A DNA stretch of 64,000 nucleotides from an uncultured Chitinophaga sp. (GCA_902168205.1 CABHOK010000003.1:682001-746000); one strand, 5' to 3'. Numbered from the stretch's first letter, positions 48,476 through 56,832 are shown. Translations and numbers: made by a program. Notes: a model not told the origin generated them from the sequence alone.

Positions 48476-48913
48476 TTAAACACGCGTGAGTACTTCTCTC
48501 AGCCAGGCTCTGGCAGACTCCTGGTCTTTGAAGTGATTAAGTGCCAATCCTCCTGCTTCTTGCGACAGATCTATATATTCGGTTACATTCATTTCTGTAA
48601 ATACATTCTCGGGCATTACAAAAGCTATATAGCGCAGTCCGGCTTCATAAGCCTTCGGATTCCAGTACTCAACAATCCATTGCGTGTCCTGCGGCTCAAA
48701 TACTTCTACAAAGCGCGTATCTACTAACCAGCCGATCTTGCCTGCCTCTGCAATTTTTTCGTGAATCAATTCGAGACCGCGTTCCATAAACGTTCTAAAT
48801 TCAGGTGATGTCATAAAGCCAGAGCCTTCAGAAAGAATGCAAGGGACTGACGGATCAAAATCAAACGTTCTGTTCTCAACAGCATGTAAACGGATTAACT
48901 TGTTACGCTCCAT
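48476..48913 (-). CDS. SpoIIAA/STAS-like small protein
   Basis: 145 residues, cytosolic. The strand-helix pattern (IGWLVDTRFVEVF, LRYIAFVMPENVF) and the ending AWLREVLTRV recall the SpoIIAA-like/STAS-SEC14 group found as single-domain proteins in Bacteroidota. Function unknown. It is bracketed by the exact 19-bp inverted repeat at 48290 and 49064, and lies between dnaA and a LytTR operon. Confidence 0.6.
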   Translation of the reverse strand: MERNKLIRLHAVENRTFDFDPSVPCILSEGSGFMTSPEFRTFMERGLELIHEKIAEAGKIGWLVDTRFVEVFEPQDTQWIVEYWNPKAYEAGLRYIAFVMPENVFTEMNVTEYIDLSQEAGGLALNHFKDQESARAWLREVLTRV

Positions 48914-49063
48914 ATAAAATGATTTATAAAACGCAGCAAGTATAGGACTATAATGTAGAGTATAGCAGCGACATCGGTAGACAAAAACAGGGACTTAACA
49001 ATCCGCTACCATAGTATGTAAAATCGTCTCTGTGAAAGCTATGTTCTAACTGATACTAACGAT

Positions 49064-49082
49064 TAACAATTAACGGATAACG
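49064..49082 (-). repeat. Right arm of the 19-bp inverted repeat
   Basis: TAACAATTAACGGATAACG, the exact reverse complement of 48290-48308. It ends just before the lytR-like stop codon. Confidence 0.85.
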
Positions 49083-49084
49083 CC

Positions 49085-49831
49085 TCACTTCCCCTCGATC
49101 CAAAGCCGGAACTCAGGCGCAGTCTCTTTACTCACGAAAATCTCCTCTTTCATCTCCGGTTGTAGAAAAACTCTGATCTTCCCGTTATCGGGTTTAAAAC
49201 GTTCAATAGACTTCATGTTTGCGATGAACTTGCGATTGAGTCGGAAGAAATTTTTAGGATCGATATCCGCTTCAAGCTCTGCCAGATTTTTATCGAGTAT
49301 CAACTGGCGACCACTAAAATCTTTAACAAAAACAATTTTGTGCTCGGTATAGAAGTAGGCGATATCGCAGAGATCAAGTGCTACATACTCGGTTCCTTTC
49401 TTGGCAACAATACGGTTACGAGCAGGTGCCTGTGCCTGTTCAATGAGTTTTAACAGATTGCCTTGAAGAAAATGCGAGCGCAGTGTTTTTACTTTCTCCA
49501 GCGAACGTTTCAGTTTCTCTTCGGTAATTGGCTTCAGTAAATAATCAATTGAGTTGAACTCAAAACTCTCCAGTAAATATTTGTCATACGCAGTGGTGAA
49601 AATTACCGGGAACTTTACAGGATGTTTTCGGAAGATCTCGAACGAGTGATCATCGGAAAGTTGTATATCTACGAAGGCGAGATCAGGAGTGGGGTTTGTC
49701 ATTAACCACTGAATGGAATCTTTAACGCTGCTGAGTTTCGTCAGGATGTTGATAGAACCATCCAGTGAAAGCAGCATGGCTTCAAGCTTGGCTTGTGCAA
49801 GAAGTTCGTCTTCAATGATAATGACATTCAT
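49085..49831 (-). CDS. LytTR-family response regulator
   Basis: 248 residues. Receiver domain with acidic pair Glu7/Asp8 (IIIEDE) and phospho-acceptor Asp55 (FVDIQLSD), then a LytTR DNA-binding domain (about 145-248, FFRLNRKFIANMKSIERF). It follows the sensor kinase gene by 21 bp on the same strand and forms a two-component pair with it. Targets unknown. Confidence 0.95.
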   Translation of the reverse strand: MNVIIIEDELLAQAKLEAMLLSLDGSINILTKLSSVKDSIQWLMTNPTPDLAFVDIQLSDDHSFEIFRKHPVKFPVIFTTAYDKYLLESFEFNSIDYLLKPITEEKLKRSLEKVKTLRSHFLQGNLLKLIEQAQAPARNRIVAKKGTEYVALDLCDIAYFYTEHKIVFVKDFSGRQLILDKNLAELEADIDPKNFFRLNRKFIANMKSIERFKPDNGKIRVFLQPEMKEEIFVSKETAPEFRLWIEGK

Positions 49832-49852
49832 AGGGTAAATATATAGGTAAAA

Positions 49853-50929
49853 TTAACGTGCAAGCGGAATGAGTGGAAGTGTAACGTTGAAGGTGCTGTT
49901 GTTGTTTTCGGTATATATACCTCTTCCGGTAATGATCCTGAAACGCTCATCCAGGTTTTTCAGTCCGATCTTGGATGAATGCTGTATACTTCGTTTCGGC
50001 TGAATTTTATTGCTGATGGTAAGCTGATCGCGATCAATCGAAAGCGAAACCTGCAGCGGAATACGTTCTGAGATTTCGTTGTGTTTAACGGCATTCTCCA
50101 GCGCGACAAAGGCAGATATAGGCGGAACCAGGTATTCTTTGGAAGTAGTTCCGTTGAAGTTCTTCTGTATATCCAGCGCCTGTCCGAAACGAAGGCGTAG
50201 TAATTCCGCATACTTCTCCATGAAACTGAATTCATCTTCCAGCACCACCAATGTCCGTTCTTTTTGCGCCAATATATACCGGTATATATCTGCCAGGTTT
50301 TCGGTGAATAATGTTGCTTTAGCGGGATCAGTGCTGATGAGGTATGATAAACTGTTTAGCGAGTTGAACATGAAGTGCGGGTCGATCTGATTCTTTAGCG
50401 CTTCGAGTTCGGCTTCCGCTTTGGCGCGTGAAAGTTCTGCGTTCTTTACCTGCTCACTTTGCTGCTCCTTTACCATGAATACCGTTTCGTATACATGGAT
50501 TACAAACAAGACACAACTAACATTTACCAGGGCCACAATTAGTATAGTGTCCCAGTTTATAAAATCGAAATCAGCCCATCTATACCATAGGCAAATCCAT
50601 GCGATGGTAAGGGGCGTTGTGTAAAAGATGTTGTTCATGAAAAGCAGGATGAGCTTTTCGATGGGTTTATCGAACCACGTAAATCGCTTGCGCGTACGAA
50701 ACATCAGATACCGATTGCCCTGCCAGATCATCGCAGCGAGCGCGATAAAGAATATATAGCCTACCCAGTATTTGTAATCACGATAGGTAAGTGTGCCAAA
50801 TAGTCCCGTAACGTGAGGTATAACAATTCCGAAGAAAGGAATGCCAATCAACCGTATAGTCTTATCATTCAGTTGCACTTCCTGCATATCCGACTGTTCA
50901 GAATGTATATCTTTTCCGGTTGAGTCCAT
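49853..50929 (-). CDS. LytS-like sensor histidine kinase
   Basis: 358 residues. Four hydrophobic segments between about 25 and 155 are followed by a coiled coil and a His_kinase domain with the phospho-acceptor His in NQIDPHFMFNSLNSL near 185, and a degenerate ATPase domain (KIGLKNLDERF). It lacks a periplasmic sensor domain, so it probably senses membrane or internal cues. Cognate regulator is the LytTR protein downstream. Confidence 0.94.
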   Translation of the reverse strand: MDSTGKDIHSEQSDMQEVQLNDKTIRLIGIPFFGIVIPHVTGLFGTLTYRDYKYWVGYIFFIALAAMIWQGNRYLMFRTRKRFTWFDKPIEKLILLFMNNIFYTTPLTIAWICLWYRWADFDFINWDTILIVALVNVSCVLFVIHVYETVFMVKEQQSEQVKNAELSRAKAEAELEALKNQIDPHFMFNSLNSLSYLISTDPAKATLFTENLADIYRYILAQKERTLVVLEDEFSFMEKYAELLRLRFGQALDIQKNFNGTTSKEYLVPPISAFVALENAVKHNEISERIPLQVSLSIDRDQLTISNKIQPKRSIQHSSKIGLKNLDERFRIITGRGIYTENNNSTFNVTLPLIPLAR

Positions 50930-51085
50930 AGTTCTTCCGCTTCAGCAATTCATTTCAGTTTTGTATGTATAAAGTTCACAAATTCATACCATACTTACAG
51001 CATAATCACAAAAACAAACTAGCAACGAATACCTAAATCGCGGTAAAAACATAAAATTATAGCAACAGCATTAATATATACCTTA

Positions 51086-51165
51086 ATGCAGCACCCACAA
51101 CATCAACACCTCAACACACCAGCACACCAACACTTAAACACATACCAACCTAAACACGAAAACAC
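51086..51165. repeat. CACTTAAACAC-type low-complexity repeat
   Basis: Degenerate runs of CAACACCTCAACAC, CACCAACACTTAAACAC and ACCTAAACACG directly precede the DUF1761 ATG. The rest of the 236-bp gap back to 50930 is AT-rich with nothing recognised. Confidence 0.65.
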
Positions 51166-51561
51166 ATGGAACTCAACTACTGGGCCATCCTCGCAGCCGC
51201 TCTCTCAACCTTCCTCATCGGAGGAGTATGGTATTCACCCGCAGTCTTTGGCAAAGCCTGGATGCGCGAAAACGGATTTACCGAAGAAAGCATGAAGAAC
51301 GCTAACATGGTGAAGATCTTCGGACTCGCCTTTGTACTCGGACTTATTGCTGCCGTCAATCTTGCCATGTTCATGGGACCAGAAGATAAACCCGAGATGG
51401 GTGCGCTCTGGGGTTTTCTCGCAGGCTTCGGATGGGTCGCTACATTTGTCGGTACGCATTATCTCTTTGAACGTAAATCATTCAAGCTGTTCCTGATCAA
51501 TGCAGGCTATAGCGTAGTGGCTTTAACGGTTATGGGCGTAATTATTGCCGCCTGGAAATAG
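51166..51561 (+). CDS. DUF1761 small membrane protein
   Basis: 131 residues, four hydrophobic segments. The start (NYWAILAAALSTFLIGGVWYSP) and the KAWMRENGF segment are characteristic of DUF1761. Function unknown. The SRPBCC gene follows one base after its stop, so the two are an operon. Confidence 0.88.
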   Translation: MELNYWAILAAALSTFLIGGVWYSPAVFGKAWMRENGFTEESMKNANMVKIFGLAFVLGLIAAVNLAMFMGPEDKPEMGALWGFLAGFGWVATFVGTHYLFERKSFKLFLINAGYSVVALTVMGVIIAAWK

Positions 51562-51562
51562 T

Positions 51563-52000
51563 ATGCGAAGTGTAGAGGCTTCCTGTATCATAAACAAACC
51601 TCCGGCTCTTGTGCTTGCTGCATTTACCGAACAGCAACATCTTCACAACTGGTGGCATGTAAGCAAGTCGTTGATCGAATTGCGAAAGGGAGGCCTCTAC
51701 TCACTCACGTGGCAAGCTGACGATACAGGTCTTAGCTTTGTGTCTAGCGGTACCGTTGGCGAGTACCTGCCGTCCTGCCAATTGCGCATTGATAACCTCG
51801 TATACATCAACCCGGAGCGATCTATACTCGGTCCGATGCAACTGCTGATCATGACAACACCGGAAAAAGGCAAAACGGTGTTGAATATCATTCAGTCAGG
51901 ATATCAGCACGGCCACGATTGGGACTGGTACTACGAAGCTGTAAAAACTGCCTGGCCAGCGGTTGTGTTGCAGATTCGCGATTATCTGGAAAAGCGCTGA
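51563..52000 (+). CDS. SRPBCC/AHSA1-like protein
   Basis: 145 residues. Helix-grip pattern of the START/Bet v 1 superfamily: RPPALVLAAF-like N-terminal strand/helix (INKPPALVLAAFTEQQHLHNWW, in parts), central strands (GGLYSLTW, CQLRIDNLVY) and a long C-terminal helix (YYEAVKTAWPAVVLQIRDYL). Such proteins bind hydrophobic ligands or act in stress responses. Start at 51563 (ATG directly after the DUF1761 stop). Confidence 0.82.
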   Translation: MRSVEASCIINKPPALVLAAFTEQQHLHNWWHVSKSLIELRKGGLYSLTWQADDTGLSFVSSGTVGEYLPSCQLRIDNLVYINPERSILGPMQLLIMTTPEKGKTVLNIIQSGYQHGHDWDWYYEAVKTAWPAVVLQIRDYLEKR

Positions 52001-52076
52001 CAACCTTCCCGTTACATGGTGGCAAAATGAAAAGCAGGAAGAATAAACTTCTTGTTATATATTTGGTTCGTTAAGT

Positions 52077-52571
52077 ATGAACCAGCAATACCTTTCAGCT
52101 TTTGGAGAAGTGCTCCTGTACATCGTAGCAGGCATTGTGTTTATTCTCGTTACGTTCCTGGTTTCAAGATTGGTTCGTCCTGACAGACCTAATCCTGAAA
52201 AGCTTTCGACATACGAAAGTGGAGAGGAACCTATTTCTGCTGCGTGGACACAATTCAACATTCGCTTTTATATTGTAGCGCTTATCTTTTTACTGTTTGA
52301 AGTAGAGATTGTATTTCTTTTTCCCTGGTCAACCATTTTTGCCAATGAAGAGTTGATTCGTGAAACCAATGGCGCGTGGGGATGGTTTACCTTAACAGAG
52401 ATGGTAATCTTTATCGTGGTGCTTGCGTTAGGGCTTGCCTATGCATGGGTAAACGGGCATCTTGACTGGATCAAACCTGATCCGAAGCCAACGGAAGTAA
52501 AATCCGTTGTGCCGAAGGAATTGTATGACGCCATCAACACCAAGTATAAATCTAAAAACAGCAGTATATAA
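52077..52571 (+). CDS. nuoA: NADH-quinone oxidoreductase subunit A
   Basis: 164 residues, three helices (about 10-32, 62-84, 104-126). The conserved loop [19 protein letters not shown] and the VEIVFLFPW helix are diagnostic of complex I subunit A. The ~35-residue C-terminal extension ([20 protein letters not shown]) is longer than in E. coli. Followed 16 nt later by nuoB; the rest of nuo is not here. Confidence 0.95.
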   Translation: MNQQYLSAFGEVLLYIVAGIVFILVTFLVSRLVRPDRPNPEKLSTYESGEEPISAAWTQFNIRFYIVALIFLLFEVEIVFLFPWSTIFANEELIRETNGAWGWFTLTEMVIFIVVLALGLAYAWVNGHLDWIKPDPKPTEVKSVVPKELYDAINTKYKSKNSSI

Positions 52572-52587
52572 TCTGCGGAAAGGAACC

Positions 52588-53115
52588 ATGAAGGGGCTAC
52601 TCGATCAGCGATTTGAACAGGGCGGAGTAATTGTAACAAAGCTGGATGACTTGCTTAACTGGGCACGTTTATCTTCGATGTTCCCCATGACGTTTGGTAT
52701 AGCCTGCTGTGCGATCGAGTTTATGAGTACCGGTACAACGGTATATGATATGGATCGCTTTGGCATGGCACCGCGTTCTTCACCGCGGCAAGCTGATGTG
52801 ATGATTGTTGCCGGCACGGTAACGTTCAAGATGGCTGACCGTATCAAACGTCTTTACGAACAGATGGCGGAACCTCGCTATGTTATCTCGATGGGATCAT
52901 GCTCCAACTGTGGAGGTCCATACTGGCAGCATGGTTATCACGTTGTGAAAGGCGTTGATCGCATAGTACCAGTAGATGTATATGTACCGGGTTGTCCGCC
53001 AAGACCCGAAGCACTTATTGGCGGCTTTCTGAAGCTTCAGGAAAAAATCCGTAACGAAAGCCTTGCCGCACCAACCGCTATTGAGAGATTGATGGCGAAG
53101 GAAACTGTAGTGTAA
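52588..53115 (+). CDS. nuoB: NADH-quinone oxidoreductase subunit B
   Basis: 175 residues. Peripheral complex I subunit holding iron-sulfur cluster N2. Tandem Cys40-Cys41 ([10 protein letters not shown]), GSCSNCGG and GCPPRPEA supply the four ligands. Start set at 52588 (ATG with AAAGGAA upstream). A longer frame from 52507 overlaps nuoA. Downstream is not nuoC but a convergent RNA-repair nucleotidyltransferase, 15 bp away. Confidence 0.97.
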   Translation: MKGLLDQRFEQGGVIVTKLDDLLNWARLSSMFPMTFGIACCAIEFMSTGTTVYDMDRFGMAPRSSPRQADVMIVAGTVTFKMADRIKRLYEQMAEPRYVISMGSCSNCGGPYWQHGYHVVKGVDRIVPVDVYVPGCPPRPEALIGGFLKLQEKIRNESLAAPTAIERLMAKETVV

Positions 53116-53130
53116 TAGTTCCGCTGAATG

Positions 53131-54198
53131 TTACTGGTAACAAGTTTCCCGGATTGTTACGAGCAGTTCTTCAGCAACTTTGATATCGGGTGCATCCGGA
53201 AGATCCGATTGCTTAAAAAGTTCATCGATCAAGATTATCTTCTCTTCTGCTTGCTTTAGCAAATCTTCGTATAAAAATTCTCCTGCTCGTACACGCAGCA
53301 ACCACTCGCGTTCTTTTCTTCGCACGTTCACTTGTTTATAGCGTGCAATCTCTTCGGCCATGTTGAGCAAACGAAAAACATGCATCATATTCTTGGAGTC
53401 GTAATTCTTGCCATGGCTGATGGTGTTGCTATACCGCTCTTTATTTCGCTTGTTTACCCAATCCCAGTATTCTTTATACTCACGACAGTATACGGTGTAG
53501 CCATCTTTGTTAAAGCTTAAGATGGAGCATGGTGCAATGCCTTTGGGTATAGAGCTTAATGACACTTCGTTCGCATCTTCTCCGGAAGATATACCTTGCA
53601 GCGATACAGTCTCCTGGAATTGTGACGTGTGAAATATGGCATATACATCGCGCATGTGATCAATTAGAACCAGTCCGCAATCTTTCTGGTTGTATTGATG
53701 GATTTCCAGCCAATGCTGTAACGGTATAGAACCTTGTCCATACACTACATAACAGAAGTCAAGTATGGACTTACGCTGTTGATCAGTCGGGTTCAGTATT
53801 TTCTTGTTCAGTCCGCGTGCTTTCTTGATCTGAGCATACGCGTAGCCTGCAAAGCTGTGATTGCAAAGGCGTGACAAGAACAGTTCTCCTTTTACCTCGT
53901 TCATCACCGGATGCTTGTGGAGTATACAATCTTCCGGTGTGTTTAATAGCTCCAGTATATTCGGATTGTTCTTTGATAGAAGATCAATGAATTTCTTTAG
54001 CTCGAAGTATACTTCATCGTTCGTTTCATTATTAACCTGGTCGGTAAACGTGAGACCATAGAATTCTTTGCGCGGCAGAATATAGACGCCTTTTATATCC
54101 GTATCAGAATGCGGCAAAGCCAGTCCGTACGACTGGCTGCCGCTGATACATTTTAATAAAAGTAATGACGAATCGTTATGTAATTGTTGAAGTGTCAT
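53131..54198 (-). CDS. RlaP-type nucleotidyltransferase 1
   Basis: 355 residues. N-terminal polymerase-beta-type catalytic core: GS motif at 20-21 (CISGSQSYG) and DxD at Asp32/Asp34 (HSDTDIKG), followed by a long helical region. It matches the YcgL/RlaP family (RNA-repair-associated nucleotidyltransferase). Its ATG overlaps the stop of the paralogue upstream by four bases (ATGA), so the two are translationally coupled. Probably adds or repairs nucleotides on RNA ends; inferred from family and island context. Confidence 0.8.
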   Translation of the reverse strand: MTLQQLHNDSSLLLLKCISGSQSYGLALPHSDTDIKGVYILPRKEFYGLTFTDQVNNETNDEVYFELKKFIDLLSKNNPNILELLNTPEDCILHKHPVMNEVKGELFLSRLCNHSFAGYAYAQIKKARGLNKKILNPTDQQRKSILDFCYVVYGQGSIPLQHWLEIHQYNQKDCGLVLIDHMRDVYAIFHTSQFQETVSLQGISSGEDANEVSLSSIPKGIAPCSILSFNKDGYTVYCREYKEYWDWVNKRNKERYSNTISHGKNYDSKNMMHVFRLLNMAEEIARYKQVNVRRKEREWLLRVRAGEFLYEDLLKQAEEKIILIDELFKQSDLPDAPDIKVAEELLVTIRETCYQ

Positions 54199-54944
54199 TG
54201 TAAAAACTTTCTAAAAATAGTGTTCAATGAATCAGAGCTTTCGCCTGTTTGAATTCGCTGCGGCACCGCTTGTTCACAGTAACGAATCTGATCTGCAATA
54301 AAGCGATTCAAAGCATCGATGGGTTTTATAGTATATCGTTCATCAACCTGGGCCTTTGTGTTCAAAAGCTCGTTTGTGACGGATGTAAAACTACTATCCA
54401 TAAAAATACGAAGCTTGCTGAATTCCATAGGAGGCACTGTTCCTGTATCGGCAATCCATCGACATGCCAGTATAGGTCGCAGTGCATAGAAGTATTTCTT
54501 TAGTCTTACTTCGCTTCCCGATAGTTCATTTTCAAATACGGTTTTCGCCATGCTGATGTAGTGGTGCATCATTGCTCTGGATGAAAAACATTCGGCAAAT
54601 AGTGATCGCATCGAAGTCAGAAAATCGTCATTCACCTGATATACAATGGGTGACTGAAGCCACTCATATATAGGTGCATTTGATTTTCGGAAGAGACGAA
54701 GCGCTTTGCGAAGTTCCCAACCATTTATATCCAGCAGCTCGTTAATGGGTAGTTCGATAACATCACGTTGCTCATCAATACTAAGATAGAAATCTTTGGT
54801 GTGTGTGTAGATAAAGCGAACGTCATAATCACTGTCCGGTGATGCAAACCCCCAGGCTCTGCTTCCCGACTCACACGCGTACAGAATAGTAACCTGATGT
54901 GTTTGCTCTATCTCTTTAATTTTTTGCAGGATGATATTGTTCAT
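54195..54944 (-). CDS. RlaP-type nucleotidyltransferase 2
   Basis: 249 residues. Shorter paralogue with GS at 27-28 (CESGSRAWGF) and DxD at Asp39/Asp41 (PDSDYDVRF), followed by the WLQSPIVY segment usual in the family. Two divergent copies in tandem suggest different substrates or a heteromer. 60 bp downstream of the conserved hypothetical gene on the same strand. Confidence 0.83.
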   Translation of the reverse strand: MNNIILQKIKEIEQTHQVTILYACESGSRAWGFASPDSDYDVRFIYTHTKDFYLSIDEQRDVIELPINELLDINGWELRKALRLFRKSNAPIYEWLQSPIVYQVNDDFLTSMRSLFAECFSSRAMMHHYISMAKTVFENELSGSEVRLKKYFYALRPILACRWIADTGTVPPMEFSKLRIFMDSSFTSVTNELLNTKAQVDERYTIKPIDALNRFIADQIRYCEQAVPQRIQTGESSDSLNTIFRKFLQ

Positions 54945-55004
54945 ATGAAGTAAAGATAATGCCGGTATACCTATAATGATACTACAGATATACCAGTGTT
55001 TGTA

Positions 55005-55403
55005 CTATGGAAGAATGCTTTTAATCTTGTCATTGATTACAAACTTCTTCCCGATGAAAGCCTTCTCAACGCGGATGCCGTTAATAATGGCATCGTTGAA
55101 CTCGTCAAGTTGGGTAGCCGGAACCCACAGCTCCTGGTGATGCACGAGTCCTACTGTTTGAATTTGAAACTGCTTGAAGTAATGTTCCGGTATTTCGAAT
55201 GCAGTAACAAAGCCTACACCATCAGAATCTTCATCACCCATATTCCAGCGCTCTGCAATCTCTGCTGCATACTGAAAATTGAGTACAGGATAAAATATAG
55301 GTTGCCAATATAGTCTCGGAGGATAACGCTTCATACCAGAGTCGATGATCAACTCCAGTTCGTTAGCGCCACTCGGTCTGTATAGTGTGATGTTAGTATT
55401 CAT
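55005..55403 (-). CDS. Conserved hypothetical (often labelled ADP-ribosylation/crystallin J1)
   Basis: 132 residues. The pattern LYRPSGANELELIIDSG, YPPRLYWQPIFYPVLN and HHQELWVPATQLDEFN corresponds to a widespread small family that databases often label ADP-ribosylation/crystallin J1, without a proven activity. The gene overlaps the Thg1-like gene by 11 bases, so it is part of the RNA-repair operon. No catalytic residues can be named with confidence. Confidence 0.65.
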   Translation of the reverse strand: MNTNITLYRPSGANELELIIDSGMKRYPPRLYWQPIFYPVLNFQYAAEIAERWNMGDEDSDGVGFVTAFEIPEHYFKQFQIQTVGLVHHQELWVPATQLDEFNDAIINGIRVEKAFIGKKFVINDKIKSILP

Positions 55404-56172
55404 TTCTAATTTTTTCTTTCAAAAGTATTTCTGCCAGGAGGCTGCTATAGCTAGCATCCATTGGAAGTTCCGTGTCGCATATTAAAACTCTTCGGTCTGT
55501 CTCAACTTCCTTTTGCTTTACAGGATCATACGATTTCTTTGTCGTTGTTGTATAATAAATACCTATACCTCTTTTCTGCCAAGAAGGCAGATCATTGTAA
55601 TTGATATTTTGTTGATATAGTAATTCATTTTTGTTGCCAATGGATAACCCGCTGAGTTTACTGGTAACAGCAGATGATGATAAACCCTGATCGCGAAGCT
55701 TCCAATAGCAGTACGCATTCAAGGCATTTCGATTGGCATCTTCAGCTCGCCATCGGAAGTAGTCGATTACCAGTTTTTCATTTGGCAATGGAATAATCCG
55801 GCAATCAAATGCTGCCATTGTATTTAATGCCAATGAAAAACACGAACTCGCTTCACCAGCCAGTACAGAAATGAGTTTTCGTGTCTTTCTGCCGAAGCTG
55901 TTGTCAGCAGGTTGAAAGAGTAACGAAATTTCATCACTCTGCGCATAACCGTATATAATCTTGAAACCACAATTCATCAAGTGTTTTGTGGTTTGAACCA
56001 TAGCATCCCTGAATCGTACATCAAAAGGACGTTCGAAGTCCAGAAGTTCTTTTGTTAATTTAGTAAATCCGCGACCATCCAGCCGTGCCACTATATATAG
56101 TTCGGGTAGTATAAACTGATCCATGCTCGTTTCAAACGAACGCATCTTTTTGTCCAACATTTCAAATTTCAT
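55393..56172 (-). CDS. Thg1-like 3'-5' polymerase
   Basis: 259 residues. Seen: LDGRGFTKLTKE with Asp32, and YAQSDEISLLF with Asp80/Glu81, which match the metal-binding carboxylates of tRNA(His) guanylyltransferase relatives. Known: bacterial Thg1-like proteins add nucleotides to 5' ends in the reverse direction and repair 5'-truncated tRNA. Inferred: acts on damaged or processed tRNAs or tRNA-like RNAs of this island. Start at 56172 (MKFEMLDKK) overlaps the kinase gene by 11 bases; an upstream ATG at 56202 is possible. Confidence 0.88.
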   Translation of the reverse strand: MKFEMLDKKMRSFETSMDQFILPELYIVARLDGRGFTKLTKELLDFERPFDVRFRDAMVQTTKHLMNCGFKIIYGYAQSDEISLLFQPADNSFGRKTRKLISVLAGEASSCFSLALNTMAAFDCRIIPLPNEKLVIDYFRWRAEDANRNALNAYCYWKLRDQGLSSSAVTSKLSGLSIGNKNELLYQQNINYNDLPSWQKRGIGIYYTTTTKKSYDPVKQKEVETDRRVLICDTELPMDASYSSLLAEILLKEKIRNEY

Positions 56173-56608
56173 TTGTCCAGTCCTTAATGGTGAAACTTTC
56201 ATTTTCCATGACTACATAGTATAGTCGATTAAAGCCCTCTTCAAGCTGTGGTAATTGCAGGTTTTTATACTTTGAGATAACACCTGCCGTACTAATGCAC
56301 TCTTTGCCCTGTCGTTGGACATTTCGTTCAATGCATTGCGACAGTTGTGACTTAAAGTAATACCCCTCAACCGAATAGCCTCTTTCTTTTGCCATGGAAA
56401 TATAGGTTGCCCGATCCGCGCGGGTTACGTTCGTGTTGTCAATAGCGATGCATTGCTGAAGCGATAAGGCAAGTGTTAAAAACTGCATCTCCCTGTTTCT
56501 GTTCTTATACAAATCCAGGCTTATGCGCATATACTTTCGGAATAGATGCGTTTTGTAGAAGCTACTTTTTCCACTGGCCGGTATACCGATCAATAATATC
56601 ATTTCCAT
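56162..56608 (-). CDS. Polynucleotide-kinase-like P-loop protein
   Basis: 148 residues. Walker A GIPASGKSS at 8-16, then IDNTNVTRADRATYI, typical of the T4 Pnk/AAA_33 kinase group. No phosphatase domain is attached. It probably phosphorylates 5'-OH RNA ends, which suits the 5'-OH products handled by RtcB-type pathways; inferred. First gene of the Thg1-like/hypothetical/RlaP run, downstream of a terminator. Confidence 0.82.
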   Translation of the reverse strand: MEMILLIGIPASGKSSFYKTHLFRKYMRISLDLYKNRNREMQFLTLALSLQQCIAIDNTNVTRADRATYISMAKERGYSVEGYYFKSQLSQCIERNVQRQGKECISTAGVISKYKNLQLPQLEEGFNRLYYVVMENESFTIKDWTNEI

Positions 56609-56620
56609 GTTGAGAGAATT

Positions 56621-56657
56621 TGTAAATAAAAGAAAAGGCCCCGTTTGAAACGGGGCC
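56621..56657 (-). terminator. Rho-independent terminator upstream of the kinase gene
   Basis: On the minus strand GGCCCCG and CGGGGCC form a GC-rich stem (loop TTTCAAA), followed by TTTTCTTTTATTT. It lies 31 bp after the stop of a 27-codon frame and 13 bp before the kinase ATG. Confidence 0.85.
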
Positions 56658-56688
56658 CTGTATTCTTAATAATTATATCAGTATAACC

Positions 56689-56772
56689 TTAAGGCAGCAT
56701 ATAACCCCATTCACAGGCGTGATGTTCGCCTGCCAAAGCTTGTGTTTCGATATGGAGCTGTTTCTGAATCAT
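56689..56772 (-). CDS. 27-residue micropeptide with its own promoter and terminator
   Basis: Minus-strand ATG at 56772 to TAA at 56689. The product starts MIQKQLHIETQALAGEHH and ends ACEWGYMLP. An exact TATATTTG promoter box lies 4 nt before the ATG, so the message would be leaderless, and a strong terminator follows. Placement between rtcB and the kinase gene suggests a small independent unit: a regulatory peptide, toxin or modified-peptide precursor. Not recognised; it could also be the coding-like 5' part of a small RNA. Confidence 0.45.
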   Translation of the reverse strand: MIQKQLHIETQALAGEHHACEWGYMLP

Positions 56773-56776
56773 GATA

Positions 56777-56784
56777 CAAATATA
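56777..56784 (-). promoter_or_regulatory. -7 element of the micropeptide unit
   Basis: TATATTTG on the minus strand, exact consensus. Directly upstream lies the dyad CTTAAA-AAA-TTTAAG, possibly an operator. Confidence 0.55.
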
Positions 56785-56832
56785 TTCTTAAATTTTTTAA
56801 GTATAGATATACTCCCGATTTTTAAATTTTAA

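Noticed and set aside
46670-49084. Replication origin next to dnaA
   Set aside because: No cluster of TTATCCACA-type boxes; the TTATCCGTTAA words form an inverted repeat around another gene instead.
51086-51295. Open frame reading through the CACTTAAACAC repeat
   Set aside because: Its product is only the low-complexity repeat and then an out-of-frame read of DUF1761.
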